Origin: Euphorbia lathyris
Taxonomy: Eukaryota; Streptophyta; Magnoliopsida; Malpighiales; Euphorbiaceae
DNA: 64,000 nt
Direction of reading: 5' to 3'
Assembly: GCF_963576675.1 (NCBI RefSeq)
Contig: NC_088918.1
Coordinates: 60,283,501-60,347,500, forward strand
Position 1 is the stretch's first letter; each line of letters begins with the position of its first letter. The notes under the pieces are model-generated. The model saw only the letters and a list, made by a program, of their open reading frames with translations, was not told the DNA's origin and made no database searches. This document shows, piece after piece, positions 53,407 to 63,759 of the stretch. The position numbers were made by a program, and so were the translations under genes.

Positions 53407-56400
53407 CTATTTCTTCTTGTAGTTGAGTTGTGCTTCATGCTCTTTAGCTTTATCCTTTCCCTTTTGTCTTTGCTGACTACCTGAAGCTTCTTCTGAACGC
53501 TGGGTTCCTTGAGCTTGTACTTTCTCCCCCGTTTTGCCACCATCAGCAGGAGGAGCAATGAAAGTGTCTTCAATGGCAACTTTAGTTAGGCGTTTAGAGA
53601 ATGCCTTCAGCTTGCGTGTGCTTGTATTTATGCCATCAAAGATGGGAACACCATCATCCAAAATAGCGCGAGGAATCCTGACATCAGCAGCACTCAGCAT
53701 ACTTAGAACATATGCTTGACCCTTTGCAACCCAGTGTATGCTGTCCGTGAGCATTGCAAAAGCTTGATGAAACATCTTCAGCAAGGACGAATCATAATAC
53801 TCACGCTGAGCATTGGTGTGTCGCACGTGGTTGAAAGTTACGCGAGAGTACTTCAGTATCTCGTTTGTTTTGAGCTGGTCAGTGTCCATCTCTTGCTTGT
53901 TTAAGTTCAGCAGACGCACAGCCTCGCTAATTTGCTCAATGGAGCATTGTGAGGAGGAAGAGAGTTGGTGATTGGTTTTCTCTTGCTCAGTATGAAGCTG
54001 GTTGAATAGGTGATGAACTTCGGCGGAAGTTGCATACATTGAGTTCGCAGCTGATAATTGATGAATTTCACCATGTAGAGTGTTTATGTGATTTACCATG
54101 GTCAGCTGGAGTTCGGCCAGCTTCGTTATAGAGTCCTGCCTGGGCTGTTGAGATTGTAATGAAGTCATGACACTCAGAAGATCCTTCAGACCTTTGATCT
54201 CAGTAAGAAGCTGAGTGACAGACGAAAGCTGAGTTGGCTCAATAGTACCTGACCCAGCGGCATTGGTACTTGTTTGGTGGATATCCTGGATAAGAGCTTG
54301 AGCTGAGTCAACGATTCTTCGACCAGACTCAGAGGCATTTAGATAGCTAAAGGATCCATCATGTGTTGGCCCAGGTGCCGGAGGAGGAGTAGAACCGAAT
54401 AGAGGACGTGTTTGGTTCTGCTCAACATTTGAAGTGCCAGCATTATCAGCGGCTGGTCTTGAATTAGGATCTCCAGTAGAAACTGACTGGATTGGATTCT
54501 GCACTTGGAGTTGTGGAAGTGGAGGATCAGCAGAATGTGTTACTTGCTCAGGGTCAGGCTGAAGCTGACTAGGTGTTGGAAGTTGAGGAAGTTCAGTGTT
54601 CACCTGAGCAGGTAATTCCTTAGCTTGCTCAACAAGTTGAGGAGCGGAATCTTCGAGCACTTGCTCGGCATTACTTTGGTTTGGGGAAGCGGTTAAGTCG
54701 GCATGTTCCTTCGGCTGAGAAACAGAGGCTTGATTTTCTTGTTGCTCTGGTTGAGACTCAGAAGGGTTAGAGAAGAACCTAAGATGTACATCTGTAAGGT
54801 CAGAGATCTCATCCCTCAGCGGTGAGTCACCCATTAGGTCAATGACGGGTGCTCGAAATGCCTTCTTCTTCCTCAGTCTCTTTAGCTTTGGAGGAGTAGG
54901 GTCACAAGGAATGGACTCAATAGAGTCAGTAGGTGAAGCTTCCCTTTGAACAGCGGGATGATTTGCTGTTAGCTCAGCTTCTTCATCAACCAACTCAGTG
55001 TTGATTGGTTCATAGTGCTCATCATCAGCTGTTTCCTCAGTGTCATCCTGACCACTTTCTTCTTCATCAGACTCATCATCCAGTTCTTCTTCCTCAAACT
55101 GTTCATCCAGTTCTTCTTCCTCGACAAACTGACCACCCAATTGGTCTCGTTCTTCCTGGTCATCTAACTGTTGCTCAGTGTCAATGCCTTGACTCTGTGC
55201 ATAATGTGAGTTAGGAGGAACGATGACATCAGTCGGAAGTGCATCTATATGTCTTAACTCAAAATTGAGCTTCTTTTTCTTCCTTAATGGTTGCTCTTCA
55301 ACCTCTCTTTCTTCTGCCTCAAGCTCAACTTGCCTAGGTCTTTTCTCAGCTGACCTAGATCCACCCTGACTTTGCTGAATTTGAGGCTTAGTTCCTCCGC
55401 ATACAAATTTGAGCTTCTTAGGTGTAGAGGCAGCTCCTTTAGAGGTGCTTTGCACAGCTTTCCTCTTCCTTTGAGTTCTTCCCTTTCAAGTTACCGCTCC
55501 CTCAGTGTTCTGGACAGCTTCCCCTTTTCCTTTCTTCGGCACAATTGGTTGATCATATGCCAAACCGAATAGGGCAGCAACTGTAATCTCGGTTCCCCAA
55601 GTGTGGATTTCCGCAACCATGTCCACATTGTGATCTTTGAGGATTCAGGTGATAAAAGAGCCTAACCTAAGGGTTCATGTACTTCGTAGAAACCCACCGA
55701 TTATGAAGACGGGCATGTTTATCGGTGTGTAGGTCAGCATGTGCCATATAAACTGCTCAAAATTGGTTGCTGAGTTGGTGCAGTTGATTTTAGGGAAAAG
55801 GAAATTGGTCAGTATGTAATGGGCCATCTTTTGATGCTGACCCATGGAGGTACTCGAGATTTCACCTACATGACCAGCAGGTTTACAGAAGGTGTGAACG
55901 TAGTTGGTTTTATCTTGGTCACCTGATTTACGAAGTATAGCTCCTTTGTTTTTCAGTTTGAACAGTGAGGCAAGATACGCAGGGTTGATGAAGATGTTCT
56001 TCCCTCGAACATAAGAAGCCAGGTAGTTCCAGTTATCATCGGCGACCTTTAGGTTGGCATAGAATTCTCTTACCAGCTCAGGGTAAGTAACATCACGAAC
56101 TGAGAATAGCTCGGTCCAACCATTATTCTTGATCCACTCACAAAAGGGTTGCTCGGCGTCCACGAATCCCCTTGAAAACCATCGCGAGTGATCAATCTTA
56201 CACCCCTTCACACTCTCGAAAACCTGAGAGTATGTGCGTTCCACAACTTTCTTGCCCTTGTCCTTTTGTTGTTGTTTTCCCTTCGAAGAGGTGGCTTGGA
56301 CAGCTTGAGCTTTCTTGCTCGGTGTTGTGACCTTAGCGTGGTCACGCTGGGTAGGAGATTTGGGGTTTTTATCAGAGCTGTTATCGGATAAACCGGCACC

Positions 56401-56427
56401 GGAGATATTCAGAGAAACATTCGTCAT
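53407..56427 (-). pseudogene. Long post-pol (env-position) ORF of the copia element, three in-frame TGA codons
   Basis: A single frame of about 1006 codons runs from ATG 56427 (MTNVSLNISGAG) to the stop at 53407, broken by TGA at 55675-55677, 55645-55647 and 55486-55488. Residues 1-70 are basic and Ser/Lys-rich. A globular part follows (NNGWTELFSVRDVTYPEL, VREFYANLK, YVRGKNIFINPAYLASLF, HYILTNFLFPK, FEQFIWHMLTYTPINMP) that resembles the plant-transposon domain of the gypsy ORF at 41601. The distal two thirds have an acidic tract (EEEELDDESDEEES), a Gln/Pro-rich stretch and a predicted coiled coil (LLTEIKGLKDLLSVMTSLQS), then a basic tail. I see no convincing membrane segment. Its role is unknown; the position is that of env-like ORFs described in SIRE elements. 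Confidence 0.8.
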
Positions 56428-56894
56428 ATTCTCAGAGAAGTTTTGGGAAGTTTGGGAATTTTTAGAGAGAGTAATTGGAATGCCAAAGTTTTCTAAGCGT
56501 AAAGAGATAAAAGTGGGAATTCGTCCACTATTTATAGAGGTATTGAGTTTATCTAAAGCGTTGGGTTGTCAATTTGACCTCGAGATTCTCAATCGACAAA
56601 GATTCTGGCATTTATGACACATACGGCGCGTGTGTTTTCTAATTATAGCGCATACATCATCCTAGGTGGCTATTTAATTCGCGTGCTTGCATTAAATTTT
56701 GCAACGGATCCTTACTCAGTGTTAAGAATTTCAAGCGTTTAAACCTCTGAGTAGTCAATGTTATGCAAAAAAGCAGTTCTTATGCTTAGTATCTCAGCTT
56801 AAAATAAACACTCAGCATATATATCTACTCAGCAAGCAATAGCATAAATCATTCAGCATGGTAATTCACTCAGCATGCATACTATACTTGGAAT
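56428..56894 (-). other. Spacer between pol and the long ORF, with repeated TGCTGAGT words
   Basis: About 470 bp separate the stop of pol from the ATG of the post-pol ORF. In 56690-56880 the words ACTCAGC, ACTCAGT and ATTCAGC occur at least eight times on the plus strand (TGCTGAGT on the coding strand). No clear TATA box is placed between them and the ORF. They may be a regulatory cluster or part of a general bias of this element. Confidence 0.4.
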
Positions 56895-59800
56895 TTATTG
56901 AAGAGGATTAAACATACCAATGGCTTCTCTTAGTATGTTGAATTGCTCACGAGCCAGTGGCTTTGTGAAGATATCAACAAGTTGCTCATCTGTTGGGACA
57001 TAGGTCAGCTTGATCTCTCCCTTGAGTACATGATCTCTGATGAAGTGGTGTCTTATGCTGACATGCTTCATCCTGCTGTGCTGGATTGGGTTCTTTGATA
57101 AGTCAATGGCACTTTTGTTGTCACATTTGACTTCAATTGTTTTAGTCCGAACGCCATAATCTTTAAGCTGTTGCTTAATCCATAGGACTTGAGCAACACA
57201 GCTTCCAACAGCAACGTACTCAGCTTCAGTGGTTGACAGGGCTACTGACGCCTGCTTCTTACTGAACCAGGATACAAGACAGCTCCCAAGGAAGTGGCAT
57301 CCTCCTGAGGTGCTTTTTCGTTCAAGCTTGTCTCGTCCGCAGTCAGCATCAGTGTATCCAATGAGTGTGAAATCATGAGTTTTGGGATACCATAAACCTG
57401 CATTCACTGAGCCTTACAAATATCTAAGGATTCTTTTTATAGCTATGTAATGAGATTCCTTAGGGTTAGATTGATATCTAGCACAATAACATACCGAGAA
57501 CTGAATGTCCGGCCTACTAGCAGTTAAGTAAAGTAGAGAACCAATCATACCTCGGTACAATCTGCTGTCTACTGACTTACCATTCTCATCAGCGCAGAGG
57601 ACAGTGTCAGTGCCCATTGGGGTAGATATTGACTTACAATTCTCAAGTTCATACTTCTTCAATATCTCCTTAGCATACTTAGTTTGACTGATGAAGATAC
57701 CATTTTTCCCTTGTTTGATTTGAAGTCCAAGGAAGAAATTGAGTTCTCCCATCATTGACATTTCAAACTCAGTCTGCATCTGCTTACTAAATTCCTTGCA
57801 CATTGACTCGTTAGTGGCACCAAAAATAATGTCATCAACATATATTTGAGCCATCAGGGTATCTTTACCTTTCCTCTTAATGAATAAGGTTGTATCAGCT
57901 TTACCTCTGACATAATTTATAGTCAGCAGGAAACTGGTCAGCCTCTCATACCAAGCACGTGATGCTTGCTTGAGACCATACAGAGCCTTTTTGAGCTTAT
58001 AAACGTGGTTTGGGAATTTAGGATCCTCAAACCCTGGAGGCTGATTAACATAAACTTCCTCGTTTATAACTCCATTAAGGAATGCACTCTTAACATCCAT
58101 TTAAAACAATTTAAAGTTCATATAGCTTGCATATGCACATAAAATTCTAATAGCCTATAGCCTTGCCACTGGGGCAAAGGTCTCACCGTAGTCAATACCT
58201 TCTTGCTGATTGTAGCCCTGAGCTACAAGTCTTGCTTTATTTCTGACCACGTTCCCTTGTTCATCCAGCTTGTTGCGGAAGACCCATCTTGTTCCTATGG
58301 TCTTCTGACTTCTTGGTTTTGGCACTAAGTCCCATACTTCATTTCTTCTGAACTGATCAAGTTCTTCTTGCATTGCATTCATCCAGAATTCATCATACTC
58401 AACTTTAGCGAAATTCTTTGGTTCCTGGATTGAGATGAATGCTACGTTGCTGAGGTATCTCCTGAGTTGATTCCTCGTCAGCAGGGTGATCTCAGCGGCA
58501 TCAAGAATGGCACTCTCTGAGTGACCTCTTGGTATCCTAATCTCCTTTGGTAGATTGATGTCTTGCACTGTTTGTGTTTCAACAATCTCTGCAGGTGTAG
58601 ATTGGTCAGTGAAAATAATTTGAGTTTCACTTTTACCTTTGGTCAGCCCTTGAGGAAATGACTCAGCGGCAGTTTCTTGGTCAGCGGGTGCTGAGTGCGG
58701 ATCATCCTCGGTCAGCGGCTGGTATCTTCCTGCAGGGTTAGTTTCATCGAACTCAACGTGTACTGACTCTTCTAAGACCTGAGTTCGTTTATTGAAAACT
58801 CTGTATGCTTTGCTGTTTGTTGAGTAGCCCAAAAAGATAGCTTCATCAGCTTTAGAGTCAAACTTAGCTAGGTTGTCTTTAGTATTCAAGATAAAGCATT
58901 TACAACCAAAGGCACGAAAGTATCCAATGTTGGGCTTTCGTCCTTTCCAAAGTTCGTAGGAGGTCTTCTTTAGTATAGGTCTAACTAGAGCCCTATTAAG
59001 AATGTAGCACGCTGTGTTAACAGCTTCTCCCCAAAAGTACTTTGGAAGCCTATGCTCACTCAGCATTGTCCTGGCTATTTCAACGAAGGTTCTGTTTTTC
59101 CTTTCAACAACCCCATTTTGTTGAGGCGTTCTAGGAGCAGAAAAATTATGGACAATGCCGTTGGTTTCACAGAATTCAACAAACTGTTGGTTCTTGAATT
59201 CTCCACCATTATCACTTCGGATGTGAGCTAACTTAAGGTCTTTATCATTTTCAAGTTTTCTTACTAAATTTGAAAATGTCTCAAAGGTTTCATCCTTACT
59301 ACTTAGCAAGATGATCCAAGTGTACCGAGAGAAGTCATCTACAATGACCAAGGAAAATCTTCTTCCACCCAAGCTCAGCGGTTGGACTGGACCGAAGAGA
59401 TCCAAGTGTAGCAACTCTAATGGACGCTTAGTTGAGACAATGTTTTTACTATGAAAAGATTGTTTGGTTTGTTTTCCATCTTGGCAAGCGTGGCATAATT
59501 GATCTTTTTCAAACTTAAGTTCTGGCAGTCCCTCAACCAATTGCTTTCTTGCTAATTTGGCCAGGAGGTCCATGCTTACATGACCAAGTCTCCTGTGCCA
59601 TAGCCAGGAATTTTCTTCCTTTGATACTAAGCATACAGTTTTTGAAAACTTCTTTTCTAAGTTCAGCATAAAGACATTATCAATACGAGGGGCAGTTAAA
59701 ATTAACTCATTTGTTTTACCCTCGAATATTTTACATCCAGTGTCATCAAATATAACTTTTCTCCCATTGTCACATAGCTGAGCTACGCTGAGTAAGTTAT

Positions 59801-60023
59801 ATTTGAGTCCACTGACTAGGGAGACTGACTCAATAGTAGGATTGCCACCAATGGTTCCTGACCCTACTATCTTACCCTTCTTGTTGTCTCCAAAACTTAC
59901 ACTTCCTCCTCGTTTACGCACAAATGTGATGAATTGAGTTTCATCACCAATCATATGCCTCGAGCATGCACTGTCAATGTACCACATCTTTGACTTCTCA
60001 GCACACCTCAAGCTTACCTGCAA
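56895..60023 (-). pseudogene. pol: Copia pol: protease, integrase, RT and RNase H, with three premature stops
   Basis: One frame covers the whole gene but has TAG at 58155-58157 and TAA at 58101-58103 and 57414-57416. Protease motif: WYIDSACSRHM, with Ala where the family has Gly after Asp-Ser, which probably harms activity. GAG-pre-integrase: LWHRRLGHVSMDLLAKL and CHACQDGKQ. Integrase triad: [62 protein letters not shown] motif after the second stop, [12 protein letters not shown] and YVDDIIFG. RNase H: GYTDADCGRD, KQASVALSTTEAEYVAVGSC, CDNKSAIDLSKNP, HIRHHFIRD-like and DIFTKPL. The open frame starts without ATG, in a different frame from gag, so expression would have needed frameshifting. 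Confidence 0.92.
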
Positions 60024-60211
60024 TATAGCTAGTTGCTTTTAGGTACCCAATTCTTTTTGGGTCCTTGTTTGTTAGGTTCAATAGGTAAAGCATCATATTT
60101 CATTTTATGATGACATACTTGGACAGTATGTACATTCTTTCCACAGAAGTCATAGCTGACCTTCCGTTTAGGATGTCTCACTGACTGGTCAGCACCCCAG
60201 TGCTGAGCGTG
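60024..60211 (-). other. gag-pol junction of the copia element
   Basis: After the gag TAG at 60212-60214 the gag frame stays open to a second TAG at 60029-60031. It encodes a third, damaged zinc-knuckle-like motif (YDFCGKNVHTVQVC, first Cys replaced by Tyr) and PKKNWVPKSN. The first TAG is therefore likely a mutation inside gag, and the natural gag end is near 60029. Pol opens in another frame just downstream. Confidence 0.6.
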
Positions 60212-61771
60212 CTAGCACACCTTTGTGGTGTGTCCTTTCTTCCCACAGAAGTCACACTGGACATTCCGCTGAGGATTCCATCTCTGCTGACTAGTACTTC
60301 GGTACACAGTGTTCAGAGGAATATTTCTTTTATTCGGAACCTTAAGTTGGTTCTGAATAGATGTGACATCCTTTCTCAGTTTCTTAGAATCTGATTGGAC
60401 CTCAGAGACAAACTTTTGCATAATTTCTACATTACTATGCAAAGTTGAGTTGTCCTGGAGAAGATATCGAAGGTCACTCAGTTTGACCTCCTCAACCTCG
60501 TCACATCGCCTGCTGAGTGCTCTAACCTTTTTATTACACTTTTTGACAAGTGTGTAGAGGTCACTCAGGGCATTAACCATTTCATTTCTGAGCAAGGGTA
60601 GTGATAATACCTCAGTTAAGTGTTCCTCATCATCAGATGCAATGGAGGGGTCAGCATGCTCAGAAACACATGGCTCAGCAAGTTCGTCAGCCATGAAACA
60701 AATCTTTGCTGACTCAGTGGCATCACCTTCTGATGATGAAGACTCATCACTGTCGCTCCAAGTTGCCACCATTGCCTTCTTGCTGTTCTTTCTTTCTTTC
60801 CTCAGCGTGGGACAGCTTGACTTGACATGGCCAGTTTGATGATATTCAAAGCATGTAATGGGCTTTGAGATGTCCTTCTTGTACTTGCTATCGATGGACT
60901 CAGCTTTGTACTTATCAAACTTCTTGTAAGGCTTCTTAGAATATTTGTCATTCTTTCTGAACAGCCTTTTCATCTTTCTAGTGAACATAGCCACTTCTTC
61001 ATCGTCTGTTGAGCTCCCATCAGTGGAGTCAGCTTTCATGACAAGAGACTTTTGCTTCTTGTCTTCAGACTTTTCCTTCACCTCAAAGTTCTTCATTGAT
61101 ATCTCGTGGGTCAGCAGCGAGCCAATGAGTTCATCATACTTGTAGGTGGTTAAGTCTTGAGCTTCCTCAACAACAGTTTTCTTTGCTTTCCAGCTTTTAG
61201 GAAGACTCCTAAGAATCTTCTTGACTTGCTCTTCCTCAGTGAAGATTTTTCCAAGTCTCTTGAGCTCGTTGATTATGTTTGTCAACCTTGCGTTCATGTC
61301 AGAGATTCCTTCATCATCATTCATTTCAAACAGCTCGTACAACCTCATGTGCTGGTTGACTTTGGATTCCTTCACCTTGTTGGTTCCTTCATAGGTGACC
61401 TCCAGCTTCTTCCAAATCTCCTGCGCTGACTCACAACCTGAAATCTTGTTGTATTCTGTAGCATCTAAAGCACAGTGAAGCATGTTTATAGCCAAAGCAT
61501 GATTTTGTAGCTTCTTGAGATCATCCTCTGTCCATTTAGTCTCAGCTTTGACAACCATTTGGCCATCAATAGTTTCAACAGGAACAAATGGGCCTTGGAC
61601 TATAGATAGCCATGCACTCATATTTGTTGCCTGAATGAAATTCTTCATTCTATTCTTCCAAAAGGTATAGTTAGACCCGAAGAATAGAGGAGGCCGAGTT
61701 ATAGACAGACCCTCAGGTAAAATCTGAGTTGTCAGATTTCCTAGGAGAAACCGAGTGCTGTTCTCAGCCAT
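60212..61771 (-). pseudogene. gag: Copia gag, long SIRE-type, C-terminus cut by TAG
   Basis: I place the start at ATG 61771 (MAENSTRFLLGNLTTQ) because the related element at 63760 begins with the same motif; the frame extends upstream to the primer site without an ATG. It encodes the UBN2/gag-type core (FWKNRMKNFIQATNMSAWL, ALDATEYNKISGCESAQEIW, LRSLPKSWKAKKTVVEEA). A Lys-rich region and a first zinc knuckle follow with its second Cys changed (CFEYHQTGHVKSSC). Next come an acidic and coiled-coil part (SDLYTLVKKCNKKVRALSRR) and a second intact knuckle, CDFCGKKGHTTKVC, at the stop. The protein would form the particle and bind RNA. The stop at 60212 and the changed knuckle indicate loss of function. 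Confidence 0.85.
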
Positions 61772-61816
61772 AGTGGGGATCAGCTCAAGGTAGTTAAACC
61801 TTGCACAGTGAGCTTT

Positions 61817-61831
61817 CAAGCTCTGATATCA
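61817..61831 (-). other. Primer-binding site, tRNA-Met type
   Basis: On the minus strand TGATATCAGAGCTTG begins three bases after the LTR end (GGGACCAACA AG). It differs by one base from the common TGGTATCAGAGC seen in the second copia element. Confidence 0.85.
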
Positions 61832-61833
61832 CT

Positions 61834-62291
61834 TGTTGGTCCCTTATAACGTGACAAGTTAGTTCCAAGGGGGGGATAAGAACTATTTAAAATTTTGTCC
61901 GTTAAGGCTGACTTCTTTTCTAATGAAAAGGTTTACACAGCGTCACTAAGTAGATTCAAGACACAAGCTTAGTCAACTTGTGACTAAGTCTGCTTCTTTA
62001 CTTGAGTCAGGAATTAGCACTTAGAGTCTATTCCTGAACTCAGCTTCTTAGTAGACTTAACTCAGCGTGAGTTCTTTACTTAGTCAGTTTTATAGCAAGC
62101 AATATATATTAAAGGAGTTTAAGGGTTAGAAAGATATTACTCAGCAGACTTATCCTGGTTCGGCCTCTCCGCCTACGTCCAGTCCCCGGAACTCGTTCCG
62201 AGCTTTTTGAATTCTCTACTGAGCTCTTTAAAGGTAGAGCATGAAACCTTTTACAGATAGAAGCTGAGTATAACAAGAGTACCTTCCTCTA
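61834..62291 (-). repeat. 5' LTR of the copia element, interrupted
   Basis: The 458 bp next to the primer site match 51546-52002 of the other LTR almost exactly, then stop at TACCTTCCTCTA, where an unrelated-orientation LTR begins with TGTTGAAACACC. The remaining 880 bp are not in the window and probably lie beyond the inserted element. Confidence 0.9.
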
Positions 62292-63697
62292 TGTTGAAAC
62301 ACCTTTCCACAAGATTTTGATTTGACAAAATCATCCATGATTAAGAGGCAATTAAATTTAGATGCTTTGATTTAATTGTACTAATATGTTTGTTAAATAT
62401 TGAGTGCAAAAATATATAAAGTAAAGACAGGACAAAAGTCAGCACGAACGAAGCTGAGTAGAACGGAACTCAGCATGACAGAATAGAAGCTGAGTGGAGT
62501 TAAAATTCAGAAGCAAAACGAAGCTGACTAAAGTTGAAGACTTCTTCAGGAGCGATTAAACAGAACGGAGCTGACCTTGAAGGAACTCAGCATGAACGAC
62601 GAACATTCGAAAAGAACAAACGAAGCTGAGTAACAGTCAAGACAGCATGAAGGATCCGTTCACTAAAAGACGAAGTCTGCCAATCTTCTGCACCAATAAT
62701 TGGAACCTCGAAGACACCTAAAAGACTAATTCCAAGAGTCATGGGATGATGGATTATTGGAAAAAGACAACTGACGCAAACAGACAAACCAGACGCTAGA
62801 AGACAAACCTGAGGCCTGAAGAAAACAGAGAAAAGGAATGGCGGTGCAGTCTGAAGCTATCCAGAAATTGTTCCCCAAAAGAGCCGTTTTGACATTAACG
62901 GTCAAGACATTTCAAATGATCAAATCTACAAATTTCCTTCTATAAAAGGACAATCGAAAAACTGGAAATGGTATGCAAGCATCAAAAGAAAAATACAAGA
63001 GAGAAAGTTTAAAAGCACTCAAATACAAAAAGGATCTTACATCAACTGTTCTATGTGTAAATGCTAGATTGAGTTGTAATCATCTAAAGTGTTCTTTCGT
63101 TCAAAAAGAACAAGTCTGTGATCAATAGGAATATTGAGAGTGTAAAGCTGAGTGCTTGGTTGTAAGCATTTCAGTGGTAGAGAAATCTAGGTGCTGGGTT
63201 GTAGCACTTAGTAGGAGTTGAGTAGACGAATAGAGGAAGGTACTCTTGCATATTCATCTGCCTTGTAATTGGTTTGTGCTCTACCTTTAAAGAGCTCAGT
63301 ATTGGATTCAAAAAGCCCGGAGGATTCTGGGGACTGGACGTAGGCAGAGAGGCCGAACCAAGATAAGTGATACTGAGTAATCTCTAAACTCTCTCTTATA
63401 ATTGCATGTGTTGTTTGCTTTATTTACTCAGCATATAAATTGCCTAAGCTGATCCTGAGTAAGTAAGTTCTGCTGAGTTAGAAGCTGACCTCCAAGAGTG
63501 TCAATTTCTAACTCTCAAGGAAACAACTTTGGTCAACATCTGACTAAAGCTGTCCTGTGATATATCTCACCAAGCTGACCAAAGGCTGAGTTAATAAACT
63601 CTCAAAATAACATCCAGTCAGCTCAATTAAAACACGAAAAAGTTATATTAGTTCCTAAAACCCCCCCCCCCTTGGAACTAATTACCAGGGACCAACA
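62292..63697 (+). repeat. 5' LTR of the second copia element, 1406 bp
   Basis: It begins TGTTGAAACACCTTTCCAC and ends GGGACCAACA. TATAAAAGG at 62941-62949 is the probable promoter. A run of 12 to 13 C at about 63660-63671 lies close to the end, at the same place as the G runs in the other copies. CTGAG words are dense throughout. Confidence 0.9.
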
Positions 63698-63712
63698 AGT
63701 GGTATCAGAGCC
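63698..63712 (+). other. Primer-binding site, tRNA-Met type
   Basis: AGTGGTATCAGAGCC follows the LTR; TGGTATCAGAGCC is the common initiator-tRNA-Met primer site of plant copia elements. Confidence 0.9.
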
Positions 63713-63759
63713 AAAGCTCACTACTCAAAGATTTAACAATCTTGAGCTGATCCCGAAAA

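Larger units (their letters stand above)
51546..62291 (-). mobile_element. Ty1/copia retrotransposon of SIRE type, minus strand
   Basis: On the minus strand the order is LTR (62291-61834, cut), tRNA-Met-type primer site, gag, protease-integrase-RT-RNase H in copia order, a long extra ORF, polypurine tract and LTR (52880-51546). Integrase before RT defines Ty1/copia. A long gag with a spacer between zinc knuckles and a large ORF after pol point to the SIRE/Maximus lineage. It is inserted in the LINE fragment. Premature stops in gag, pol and the third ORF make it non-functional. The upstream LTR is interrupted at 62291 by a second copia element. Confidence 0.92.
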
